Source: Liriodendron chinense
Taxonomy: Eukaryota > Streptophyta > Magnoliopsida > Magnoliales > Magnoliaceae
Length of the DNA: 64,000 bases
Direction of reading: 5' to 3'
Assembly: GCA_003013855.2 (NCBI GenBank)
Contig: ML058492.1
Coordinates: forward strand, 2,821,365-2,885,364
Part shown: positions 48,075 to 58,910 of the stretch, in pieces
How the letters are laid out: each line of letters starts with the position of its first letter
How positions within the stretch are numbered: the first letter of the stretch is position 1
The notes under the pieces: generated by a model
The model's input: the letters and a program-made list of their open reading frames with translations, nothing else
Database searches by the model: none
Told to the model about the DNA's origin: nothing
Position numbers and translations under genes: made by a program

Positions 48075-48329
48075 TGTTGGAGTTTTCCTGCTCAGTATTC
48101 AGAGGAGGGAAGGCACTTTTTTGAGGTTCGACCGGCTAGACAAAGTGCCCAGAAACAACAAAAACTCTGGACAGTTTTTTGTGAAGGCCGACCGGTCGTC
48201 CAGCTAGCCAGAGGTGTATGTGGACTGCTACATGCAATTTTCAAATTGAGTTAGGACTCTTGCTAAACTCTATAAGAAGGGCTTTAATCCGAGATTTAGG
48301 TATCCCATTAAGTATTCTACACGTCCAAG

Positions 48330-48374
<45 letters not shown>

Positions 48375-48770
48375 GGGGGGGGGGGGGGGGGAGAGGAAGC
48401 TTGTTGGTAGAAGAGGCTTTGCTCGCGAAGGTGATTCACGGTGCAACGACGTCTTAGCTCTTCAACGTCCTCGTGCTTGGGTAAGATCTCTCAGTTTCTA
48501 GTCCTTTTATTGTTTATCCATCCCTACATGGGTGAAGAAGGTTTGATCCAAGCAATGTGTGCTTGTGATCGAGGTTGTAATGGTTCTACTTCATAGTGAA
48601 TTGTTGATCTGAATTAGGTCACGTGGTTTTTACCTCTTTGAGGGTTTTCCACGTAAAAATCTCTTGCGTCGTGCGGTTGATGATTTGATTTAGTTTATTG
48701 CTCTATCATAACCCATAATTCTAATAGTTTGGGAGGCAAGATCCTAAGGTTTTGTAAAACGTACCCAACA
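48075..48770 (+). repeat. 5' LTR of a truncated Copia element
   Basis: Proposed ends TGTTGG...CCAACA. A primer-site-like gtcgtatcagag follows at 48774, and gag begins 57 bases later. It is homologous to 15020-15533. It contains a (GA)n-(G)n microsatellite (48338-48391) and ACCGGTC motifs. Confidence 0.72.
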
Positions 48771-48827
48771 AAAGTCGTATCAGAGAGTTCAGGTTGATTG
48801 AACAGGAAGTGAGATCAGTTCTGAATT

Positions 48828-49299
48828 ATGGAAGGTGGTTCATCAAGGATGATTAGTCTCAATGGATCCAACTGGATCCTATGGAAGGATAAGATGGAGG
48901 ACTTGCTTTATTACAAGGACTCGTATGCTCCAATCTTAGGTATATCAGCAAAGGTAACAAATATGTCAGATGATGATTGGAGGAAGTTGGACCGAAAGGC
49001 GGTGGGATTCATTAAACAATGGTTGGATGATTCAATATTCCACCATGCGTTTATAGAGACCTCTGCCGCTAGCTTATGACAGAAATTACAAGGGCTGTAT
49101 AAGAGAAAGACGACCGACAACAAGATATTCCTGATTAGAAAACTTGTAAATCTCAAGTTCAAGATAATGGTTCTGTGGCTGAACACATGAATGAAGTTAG
49201 CAATATTGTGAACCAGCTCTTCGCTATGAAGATGGTCCTAGACGATTGCGGGTTTTGTTATTGCTTAGCTTATTGCCTGATAGTTAAGAAACATTTAGT
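48828..49299 (+). pseudogene. Truncated Copia gag
   Basis: ATG at 48828, then SLNGSNWILWKDKMEDLLYY and DDDWRKLDRKAVGFIKQWLDD, the plant Copia gag N-terminus. It stops at TGA 49077-49079, continues in frame or shifted as QKLQGLYKRKTTDNK and AEHMNEVSNIVNQLFAMKM, and is cut off at about 49299 where CACTA-like sequence starts. No protease, integrase or RT remains. Confidence 0.85.
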
Positions 49300-49460
49300 A
49301 CAAGAAAATTAGCTTTTTACAATTGGCCATAACTTTTGTAAAAAGGTTTTTACAACGGTCACACATCCGTTGTAACAGTTCCTATGCTAAAAGAACTGTT
49401 ATTTACAACGATAACAACCTGTTGTAAATAAATAAATGACAGTTGTAAATGACAATTTGC
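49297..49460. mobile_element. CACTA-like terminal fragment
   Basis: tagtacaagaaaattagctt resembles a decayed CACTACAAGAAAA end. Repeated ttgtaaataac / ttacaacgg short inverted motifs follow, as in CACTA subterminal regions. It sits exactly where the Copia gag is truncated. Confidence 0.4.
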
Positions 49461-49972
49461 CATTTCTCCACTTTTCCTTATTCTTTTGTCAGGAAGTACA
49501 TACCAATGTATTATTATATTATAGATCCAAACATTAGCTATTGGATCTAGGTCTTTTTCGATAATGTTTGAAATATTAGTGATTTTACTATAGATGAGGC
49601 AAAATTTTTAAAAAGAAAAAAAAGAAAAGAAAAGGTAATTGTTCAACAAAAACAAGGACCTTCCTTGTTTAAAAGAAAAGAATCAAATGATCACAAGTTT
49701 AAATTACTCAAGTGGTCGTATAATCCAGCAAACCTCATGTTACTCTAGTAAAATATGTGGTCAGTCAACTTGTCAGCTGGGTCGCAGTACATGAAACAAA
49801 TGGACAGCAGAAGATGACCACCGTGAATGAATTTGTTACAGCGAGTGCACTTTCTTTGGCACTCAACTCACACGTGCAAAAAAGTCTCACATGTGAGATC
49901 GGAGCCACTCATTAAAGCATATGCTCATTGTTAACCACAAAAAAAAAAAAAAAAAGGCATTCTGGAAAGCAG
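49460..49972. other. AT-rich intergenic DNA
   Basis: No gene recognised; A-run at 49938-49955. Confidence 0.3.
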
Positions 49973-50390
49973 CTTTGGTGGATCCCTGACAGTGGGGCCC
50001 ACTGTGATATATGTTCCTTACATCCACGCGTTCATCTATTTTGACAGATCATTTTAGGGTATGATCCCAAAAAAAAAGTAGATCTAAATCTCAGGTGGAC
50101 CATACCACAGGAAACGGTAGTGATTGACCATTAAAAACTTCTTGTGGGCCACAAAAGTTTTGGATAAAGCTGATATTTTTGTGGTCCCTTCATCTACATA
50201 TTTGCGACCTATGAAATTTTATCGGTAGGTATCCAATTACTGCTATTTCCTGTGGTGTGGTGCACCTGAGATTTAGATCTGCTTTACTTTTGGAATCATG
50301 TCGATAAAATGAGCTGTCAAAAATTGATGAATGGCATAGGTGTAAGGCACATACATCAAGGTGGGGCCTACAGTCAGGAATCCACCAAAG
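49973..50390. mobile_element. Foldback MITE copy with ~30-bp near-perfect terminal repeats
   Basis: Starts ctttggtggatccctgacag and ends as its inverse ctgtaggccc...tcaggaatccaccaaag. Arms contain cattttagggtatgatccc. Inserted next to the paralogous repeat copy 2. Confidence 0.78.
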
Positions 50391-50399
50391 CCTCAGGCA

Positions 50400-50836
50400 C
50401 CCTCACTGTGAAGATGCCTTGACTCAAATAACCGGGCCTACATATGTATACACAAAGTGCGACCATAACACAGTTCTATCAATCATCTACACCTTGGTAC
50501 ACAACTGGGCCTGAATTGTGAGACAAAGGGTGACTGCCTGATGAGTGGCCTGAAAGATGATCATGATAGCGTAGATGCATTGCCTGAAAGAATCACGCCC
50601 ATTCTGAATATCAGATGGGCATACAGAGAATATAAAATGTGGTGATTGTCAGTCATTTCTATTAATTATTCATTTTCCTGTGCATGACTTGGCCAGGCAG
50701 GCAATTATCTCATTGGCCTGAGGCGTGAGATGTGGCATCTACTAAGTGCTAGTTTGCTATGTTGATGAGCTGACTCCCACCGATGAGTGGTTCCATGTCT
50801 CAGGGGTGTGACTTGTATGGTTGGGAAACCATACCA
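50400..50836 (+). repeat. Paralogous repeat copy 2 (empty site)
   Basis: Same order and orientation as 9830-10165 plus 11711-11840. At about 50737-50747 it reads ctactaagtgctag without interruption, where copy 1 has the MITE/hAT nest. It is itself cut at 50837 by a CACTA-type MITE. Confidence 0.75.
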
Positions 50837-51237
50837 CACTACACCAAAAGGTTTTCTATGCAAAGTTGTTGGTGATTCCTCTTTTACCGAGGAAGTTTGT
50901 CCTTGGAAAAATTTTTGCTTTTGCCCAGAAAAACTTCCTCGGCAAAATGGACAATCACCGACGAAATAACAAATTCTTGGGGAATTTGAGCTTGTACCCA
51001 GGAATATTTTCCTCAGTAAACGTAAGCTAAAACTTTTTAGCCCGAAATAATTCCATCTTTACTGAGGAAATTTTAATTCTGTCAATATTAATCTTTTTTA
51101 CCAAGGAAAACTTTCCTTGGTAAAACCAAATGAGTATGACTACGGAATTTTATTTTCGTCGGTAAAACTTATTATTACTCAGGAAATTTCTTTCCTCAGT
51201 AAAACTTTCCTGGGTGAAGGTCATTTTTCTTGTAGTG
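50837..51237. mobile_element. CACTA-type MITE
   Basis: Starts CACTACACCAAAAG and ends TTTTTCTTGTAGTG. Inside are alternating inverted motifs (accgaggaag, cttcctcgg, accaaggaaaactttccttggt, actcaggaaatttctttcctcagt). No clear 3-bp target duplication. Non-coding. Confidence 0.75.
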
Positions 51238-51805
51238 GGCCTTCTGTACTAATCTAAATGAACCATCGAAATTTGGTCTTGCCCATGAGATCCATGTTCA
51301 GGTACTGAACCTATTGATCTAAACAATTGAAATGATTCAAACCATTGAATTTGTCAAATAGTTCATGGGCACTGATTTAGGACTATGGAAACGTGCGATT
51401 CACCTAGTTCAACAATCAAAACCATTGATTGTAGGAAATAGTGACCTAGACAACAATCCCAACCGTCCAAATCTTAACTTCACCGAATATGAATGATAAA
51501 ATCCATTCATTCTGCCAAATAGTGCAATGGGCACTGATCCAACTGTCTAAATGTGTGTGACACATTTCCCACGTTCCTCCCCCAAAGCAAACAACAACAC
51601 AGCTCTGCCATGGATGGCTGAATTTCAAAGACGGCATGAATCCTCGTGCCTCCTTCAACTGTCCCATTTTACTGTTGGGACAGGGTGTGGGACCCCATAT
51701 ATCAGGCCATTCCAGCCATTGGGAGGGCCACATAATAGAAAACATCGCAACAACAACAAGAAAACCCCTAAGCGGAACAAATGATTGAATCAGCCTGATT
51801 ACTCG
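51238..51805. other. Intergenic DNA without recognised gene
   Basis: The long frames here on both strands have no protein-like motifs. Confidence 0.3.
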
Positions 51806-52114
51806 TAGGGCTGTCAATGCACCAACCTAGGATGGGCTTGGGCTGGAATATTAGTCCCAAGGCTGGACTCAAGATCGAAGTTTAAGCTCATTACTCAATT
51901 AGACCAGGTTTAGACAGTGTACACCAAAATCTGCTAGGCCGGCCTTAGTCTAGCTTGGCCTCTCTCTCTCTCTCTCTCTCTCCAACCCGACTAACCCTTC
52001 GGCTCAGGCTCCAGGCCCAACATAAACATTTCTAGTAGGGCTCAGGCTGAAATATTTTGTCTTGCCTGTGCCTAGGCTTGGCTCAGGCCCTAACCCAGCC
52101 AGTTTACACCCTTA
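51806..52114. mobile_element. Possible degenerate hAT MITE
   Basis: The left end tagggctgtcaatgc matches the hAT end at 10329. The right end gtttacaccctta is a looser inverse. No 8-bp duplication is found. It includes a (CT)n tract (51961-51982). Confidence 0.4.
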
Positions 52115-52757
52115 GGACCTGTTTGGTTGCAGAATCCAAATTCTAAAGAAAATCTAGATTCCACTGCTGGAATCCAAAATTGCAGAAACTAGAGTGGAAT
52201 CCAGGTTTCATCCGGAACTTGTTGTTTGGTTGAAAACGGTGCAATCCAAATTCTGTTCCAACCGTTGCTTGTGGCATGACCCACTTGGGCTTCAGATCCA
52301 CCTAAGAACCTTACCTCTGGCCTATTATAGTCCCGCAAGACAGATGGCCAGGTTGGATGGCAAATAAACATTATAGTGGGCCCTAGGAAGTTTTTAATGG
52401 TGGACGTGCAATCAACATTGTTTTCCTATGGTGTGGCCCACTTGAGATTCAGATCTGCCTCATTTTTTGTCAAATGCCCTTAATTGAGCTCTCAAAATTG
52501 ATGGACCGTGTGGATATAAAACACATACATCATAGATATACAACAGATACATGGAGGCGGTGACCCTCACTTCCGCCTCTTTTCCCTTCCATAGAAACGG
52601 TCACTCACACCGTTTCAATAATCCAGTCCATTTAGGTTTCCAAATGGAATTCTATTTGGCTGGAACTTGCCACCAAACACACCAATTAAAATTGAATTCT
52701 GCTATAATCCAGATTTTAAGCTGGAAACGGATTTCCAGATGCCAACCAAACGGGCCC
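52115..52757. mobile_element. PIF/Harbinger (Tourist-like) element with a nested foldback half-copy
   Basis: Ends ggacctgtttggttg and the inverse gccaaccaaacgggccc, flanked by TTA on both sides (52112-52114, 52758-52760). The middle (about 52245-52540) is a foldback-MITE right half (gtgggccctaggaagttttt, aaacacatacatcatag). Non-coding. Confidence 0.7.
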
Positions 52758-52759
52758 TT

Positions 52760-53680
52760 AATTGTTCAGCAACCCCTTTTCATTGGAGGGTTTTTCTGCT
52801 TAAGAGGTTGGATGCCATAAACAACATGGTGGCCGCCCACTCTACTAGTTGCATAATTTTCTCATCTACAAACCAGCTGTGAGAATTCTCTCTAATTAAG
52901 GCCACCCAAGATAGCTACACACCTTTCTCATACACCTGCATAAATCTTAGCCGTGGCACATGATTCAAATCCAATCTGATTATTAAACCCCAGTCGGAAG
53001 AACTGAACCTGACAAGACTCAATAGGTACCAACTACCAAATGACTTCGGATAGGATACCTCATAAGGTAGTTATATGATACTCAGGCAGCATGTGACGTT
53101 TGATATGCAGGCCCCTAAAAATTGCACACACACTATAAAGTAACTAAAATTAAACCTACTAAACTGTAGAACCTACTGTTATTGACTTATAGCCCCAAAA
53201 TCATATGGGTGGATCAATCCTGACTTCTGATTCATAGACACTTGATTATTAAAATAGGACCATTGGATGCTTTTCATCATTAACCATCTAACAACTGTTC
53301 ATCAATTACCCAATGGCCAGATAATCCAATAAGCATTTATTTTGGATTATCATCTATCACTAATGTGCCAGGGCATCAAAGTTTTTCTCTACTGCCCATT
53401 TTTAAAATCGACCAGACCCTAATCAGGTTCCCTTAGTCGGGTATGGATACACCGGAACCCAAAGTGAGACTGGCCTGTTGACAGCCCTGCTAATGGAATC
53501 TGAGTGAATTCAACTACGTCTGGTAATGGATATCTATTTACGCCGTTGCTCAACAAATCCGACCCAAATTTTTTGGATTCATATACGCGTTTTCTACCCA
53601 ATAACCCACTTCTAAGTGGGTCGGATCCGGATATGGAAATCACCTTATCTATATTTGCTTGCCCAAATGTCTAAGGGTAT
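52760..53680. other. Intergenic DNA with hAT-like scraps
   Basis: A gttgacagccctg near 53477 and cggatccggatatgg near 53625 look like remnants of hAT arms. No gene is recognised. Confidence 0.3.
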
Positions 53681-55610
53681 TTTTGTAGTAAAATATTGGG
53701 AATTTTACAAAATAGTACCTCATTAATATGGTATTTACACCCCCAATACTTTTTTTTTTTTTTTTTTTTAATTCAGTTTTCATTAAACTACCACATTAAT
53801 CAAGTTATTGTCAACAAGCTACCTTCCGCTAGTTTTATTGATCGCCAGTCATGATTTTTCCTAAAATGATGAAAGTACACATGGTGACTTAACATGGATG
53901 TTGATTACTTACGATGCACTGTGGGCCCCACTATGATGGCTTGTGTTTAATCCATGACGTCCATCAAATTTTCCAATTTAGGTAGCGAGCTAAAAAATAA
54001 GGCAGATCCAAATCTTAGGTGGACCATACCCAGGAAATCATGGGGATAAACACCCATCATTAAAAACTTCTTGTAGGCTACAGAAGTTTTGGATCAAGCT
54101 GATATTTTCTTTTTCATTTCATCCAGTATTGTGTTTTCTTTTCAACATGCTGGATGCAAACAAACAGTATGGTGGCCATTACGTTGTGCCTTAGGAAGTT
54201 TTTAATGATAAAAGTTCAATCAACACCATTTCCTATGATATGGTTGAGTTGAGATTTGGATGTGCTTAATTATTGGGTTCATGGCCTAAAAAGAGCCCGC
54301 AAAACGGATGGACAACATGGATATACAATACATACATCAGGCGCGCCACACCGTGCATGGGTGAAGTCGCCGCACCTATAGGCCATGCAACCTTTAATAT
54401 GCGGCAAAGACGAATCGTAGATTGCTCCGAGGATTTCCTATAGTCGGAAGCTGTGGGGGCCACATAGATTTCCATAACAAATCCACTCCGTTCATCAGTT
54501 TTGAAAGACAATAAAAGGACACAAATATAAAAATTAGAAAGATCCAAAACTCACGTGGGCTACACCACCCGAAATAATGGAGATTGGACGCCCACCAATC
54601 GAAACTTTGTGGGGGCTAGTTAAGTTTTTTATGAGGATGATATCTGTGCCCATAGTTTAATTGAGTCGTAATAACCCTCCGAACGGTCTGGATATCCTAT
54701 AAACATCATGATCTACTCCAGGAAGATTTCAGTGGTGGACGTTTGCATTCCTACATTTAACATGTGTGTCTCACTTGAGTTTTTGATATGTCCGATTTTT
54801 TAAATCCTATCCTTTTGTGGCCTTGAAAAACTGATGGATGGAGTGAATTTGTGATGGGAATCTCTGTGGGTCCCACGTCATTTCGGACTACATAAACAGG
54901 CAATCCATGTCGGGTGGTGCCTTTAACCTGGATTGCATACGGTGCTCTATGGGCCCACCATGATGCATGTGTTTAATCCACAGTTTATCCATTTTTCATA
55001 TCATTTTATGGCATGAGCCTAAAAATGAGTCATATCCAAGTCTAAGGTGGACCATACTGCATGAAACGGTGGTGATGAACACCCACCAATAAAGACTCTT
55101 GGTGAGCTACAAAAGTTTTGGATCAAGCTGAATTTTATTTTATTTTTCCTTTCATCTAGGTCTGTGTGGCCTAATCAACAGGTTGAATGGAAAATAAACA
55201 TTATGTTGTGCATTAAGGTGGGCCCTAGGAAGCTTTTAATGGTGGTCGTTCATTCACCATTGTTTCCTATGGGGTGGTCCATCTTAGATTTGGATCTACT
55301 TCATTTTTGGGCTCATCCCCTAAAATGATCTGGAAAAATGGATGAACTGTATGGATGCATCATGGTGAGTCTCACAAAACACAAGTCATTAATCATGTCA
55401 ATGTTCCCATGCCATGCAACGGCATTTAGATGAACATTTTAGAAAAAAATCATTCTTTAAGCCAACAGACGTCAAAAGAATACTCCATTTGACAACAACT
55501 TGATTAATGAGATAGTTTAATAAAAAGCTAATTTAAAAAGGTATAGAGATGTAAATACTAAATTAATGAGGTACTATTTTGTAAAATTCCTTAAAATATT
55601 TTGTAATATT
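53680..55610. mobile_element. 1.9-kb element with long (~200 bp) terminal inverted repeats and foldback MITEs inside
   Basis: The left arm (53690-53900: ggaattttacaaaatagtac, ctcattaatatggtatttac, ttaaactaccacattaatca, agttattgtcaac) is the inverse of the right arm (55430-55600: gttgacaac-like, aacttgattaatgagatagt, gtaaatactaaattaatgag, gtactattttgtaaaattcc). Between them lie three foldback copies (about 53929-54340, 54443-54890, 54940-55375). No transposase frame. The target duplication is unclear. Confidence 0.65.
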
Positions 55611-55916
55611 AACAAATATTAAATCCTAATATAATTAAAATATAAAAGGAACATTGGTCATATTTTAACCAATTAGTGTTGATTCAAATCAGAGGTTAGA
55701 ATTTCTCAACCACTCTGATTTTGGGATGGTGGAAAAGAGACAGCAGGTCCCATAGGTTAGTCAGTTTAGCACCTACGTTTTACCATTTCTACTGCTTATG
55801 TATTAAGCATTGTACTCTGCCACACAACCTAAATAGTGTCAGAATACGAGTTTCATGGTACCGGCCGAATCTTCTCCTGCCCCTGCTTTAGGTATAGTGG
55901 GTAAAATAACCAAGTT

Positions 55917-56105
55917 CTATGAAGCCCACGATGTTGTACATGCAACATCCACTCCGTCCATCAGGTTATGTTCTACATTTAGGGTCGTAGGACAAAAAAC
56001 CAGCCAGATCCACAACTCAGGTAGGTCACACCACAGGGAACAATGGGGATGGGATGCCAACCATAAATTTATGTGTGAAGACACCATGATGTGTACGACC
56101 TGTTA
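55917..56105. mobile_element. Left half of a foldback MITE
   Basis: gaagcccacgatgttgtaca, catccactccgtccatcagg, cacaccacagggaacaatgg; the right arm is absent. Confidence 0.55.
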
Positions 56106-56430
56106 GTCAAGCATAGATCACTGAGATTAGCTGAGGCATGGCTCACTGCTTGAACGCTTTATTCAAGGGAGTAAATTTACATTGTTTTGATTGGTGTAGC
56201 TCAATTAGAGCTCTCACCTTATGAACTGTTCCGATTTACAAATAGAACAAGGACTGGCCAATATAGAACTCAGGAATTGATTTACATGTAGAACATGGTG
56301 TGGCCCAGTGAGGTTCAGGATTCCACGCACTGTCTAAACAGTTTTATGGACAATTCTGGACAAGTTTCCGTATGCCTAGCCTGTTAAGAGCTACAATGTA
56401 TGTTAGAAGGAGCTGTGTAAACAAAAGCTA

Positions 56431-57540
56431 TGTGGACTCACCATGATGTCTATGTGACATCCACTCCGGCCATCAATTTCTCCCGCCCATGTTATACACC
56501 TCGAGCCCAAAAATGAGGTGAATCTAAACCCCAAGTGGGCCACACCTTCAGGAACAATATGGATAAAAATGTTCACCACTGAAACCATTTTGGGCCCACT
56601 TGATGATTATATGCCATCTGATGTAGAACGGGTCGCTGATTATTTCATTGCCCAGATGGAGCAAAAGAAGACCGTTCGGGGTCGAAAGTGATCCGGACCG
56701 TCAGGACCGTAAATCGGTCGTATCTCACAATCCGGGATGAGTTACGGGACGTATAATATATCAATTTGGGGTAGCTCGAGCTACTTTAGCCAACCAACCC
56801 CGCTACGCCGGGTTGCCCAACCCGGAATCGCGAGAATCGACCGTATCAACGGTCATTAGGCTAGTTTATTTTCAGTTTTACTATTTATAGTAAGTTTTAA
56901 TTCGATCATAACTTTGCATCCGTATGGTTTTAGAGTTAGTGCCCAACATGAAAAGGACTTAGAATATTTAGTAGAACATCGTGGTTGAGGCCGTTTGATA
57001 ACTTTCTATTTTTGGCTGAAAACCAAGAGTTCTAGTAGGATTGAACGACTTCTATAAATAGTACTATTTATAGTAAGCTGCATTTTTTAGGAGTTTTAGT
57101 TGGAGTTGGATTCTAATACTTCACCTAGGGTTTAGTTTCCTATTTATATGCATTGTAATTCCGTTTTTATTCATTCAATTATCAATAAATCAATTATTTG
57201 GAATTTATTTCCTCTTTTTATCTTTTATTTCTTCTCGTGGATTCGAGAACTATCGGTTAGGGAGACGGTGATCGACCTACCACGTCCTCCCTGCGTCACC
57301 ATCCAACTCATTAATAAGGTAATTACCAAAAAGATGAGGGAGAAAACAAAATTTAGCATATCCAAAACTTTTGTAGCCAAAGAAGATTTCAATGGTTGGC
57401 ATTCAATCCCACTGTTTCTTGCAGTGGACTTGCATGAGTTTTGAATCCATCTAATTTTTAAGTGAATGTACTAACATGAGCTAGGGCAACAGATGAACCG
57501 AGTGAATATAACACAAAATTCAACAGTGGGTCTCACAAAG
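56431..57540. mobile_element. Foldback MITE copy interrupted by a solo LTR
   Basis: The left half (56431-56618) ends gattatatgccatc. The right half resumes at 57299 with ccatccaactcattaataag and runs to gtgggtctcacaaag. The body order is restored when the LTR and one CCATC are removed. Confidence 0.72.
56619..57298 (+). mobile_element. Solo LTR, 680 bp
   Basis: Begins TGATGTAGAACGGGTCGC and ends CCTCCCTGCGTCA. The five bases CCATC flank it exactly (56614-56618, 57299-57303). It contains repeated tactatttatagtaag (about 56878 and 57061), a TATA-like tataaatagtac (57053) and a downstream aataaatcaatt. No internal sequence remains, so it is the product of LTR-LTR recombination. Orientation is inferred from these signals. 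Confidence 0.82.
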
Positions 57541-57599
57541 TTTTTTCTTACAAGACTCCTCGCATCTCTCTCTATGTGAATTGCCTGTGCCCCCACCCA

Positions 57600-57920
57600 T
57601 GGGAAGTTTCTGTGGTTGGAAGCTATATGAGGCATACGGAGATGCCCATGGGAAATCCAACTCTGTCAATCAATTTCTTAAGCCAACAATAGGATGGAAG
57701 TCCAAGAATCAGGCAGATCCAAATTAAACTCTGTTAGATGATGTCACAAAATTTTATGGATCAGGATGATATTTGTGCCTACCGTTTATCCTAGCAGTAA
57801 TAACCTTATGAACAGTTTGAATGGCATATAAACATCATGGTGATGGACCTTTCTATTCTCGCTATTTAGATCCTGTTGTGTGGTGCACCTGAATTTAAGT
57901 CCCTTTACCTTTACAACCTA
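57600..57920. mobile_element. Worn foldback MITE (aagtttctgtgg-end subfamily)
   Basis: Related to 54443-54890: both share ggttggaagct/gtcggaagctg, gatgatatttgtgcc(t/c)a, agtaataaccttatgaacag and tataaacatcatg. Confidence 0.5.
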
Positions 57921-58731
57921 ATCATAATTCAAAACCTCTTCTGAGAAACTGGACCTGAAAAGATGCATTGGCGAACAGAATCAAACTAAATTTGGATATG
58001 ATAGCTCTTATATGGGCTCGTCTTTGAACCTGACTACTCCAGATTGCTTAGTTGGATAGCTCGTATATGTGTGCCCCTATTAGTTGGATCCATATTGCAA
58101 CTGAATCCTCATCAGTCGATAGTGCTGATGATGAAATCTGACTGGCTTATCAACATACTTGCACGTGTAAAAAACAGGGGCTTCAACACATGATGTAACA
58201 TTGCCACACGCATGTGAGAGATTTTGTACATTTATTGGTTGACGATGGGGTCCTCACTATGAACATAATCTTTTTCCAAAAAAATCTACTCATCAAGTGA
58301 GCCATGTTCAAACACTAAAAAACTCAACTTCACCATCAATTAATCAAGTATTTAGTTGGGACCCACCTGCTTACAATTCCTTGCCGCATGGTACACGATA
58401 ATTATGAAATTTTGTGCATCTACTTTATAAAGCCAGTTAGAGAAGGAGAGATGAGGGAAGTTGGCCAAGGAAAAAAAAAAGTCTATGGGACCTACTGCAT
58501 GGATAGAGACGAGGGAAGACATTGGCCAGGGATAAAAAAAAATCTACGGGACCTGTTGCATGAATAAATGGCATAACGTACTTGACGGGCTGTAAGTTGT
58601 TGCTTGATTGACTTGCAACATTGAGTGTGGATGATTCCCAATTTCTCCTCAACAACCATTACTTTTATGCAGCTGTAACCAACAATCTTTGGTAACTTTT
58701 TACAGCTGTAATGAACCACTTTCGTAGTCCG
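57920..58731. other. Intergenic DNA; short direct repeat near 58440-58560
   Basis: gatgagggaagttggccaagg...aaaaaaagtctatgggacct recurs about 60 bases downstream with changes. No gene is recognised. Confidence 0.35.
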
Positions 58732-58910
58732 GGGAACGGATTAGGTGAGATCAGGGACTCACCCAAGATGGTACTGCCCTTATCATGGGGCCCATGTTGA
58801 TTTATTTCTTCTATATCGACACTGTCCATCCATTTATTCAGATTATTTTAGAGTGTGACCCAAAAATGAAACAGATAGAGTTCTCAGGTGGACCATATCT
58901 TAGGAAAAAA
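58732..58910. mobile_element. Left arm of a GGGAGCGGATTAGGTGAG-end foldback MITE
   Basis: Starts gggaacggattaggtgagat, continues ctcacccaagatggtactgc and cccttatcatggggccc, and breaks off near tcttaggaaaaaag. Confidence 0.65.

Noticed and set aside
51446..51817. A 123-codon minus-strand frame
   Set aside because: No motif, no matching neighbour, and it overlaps the start of a hAT-like end.
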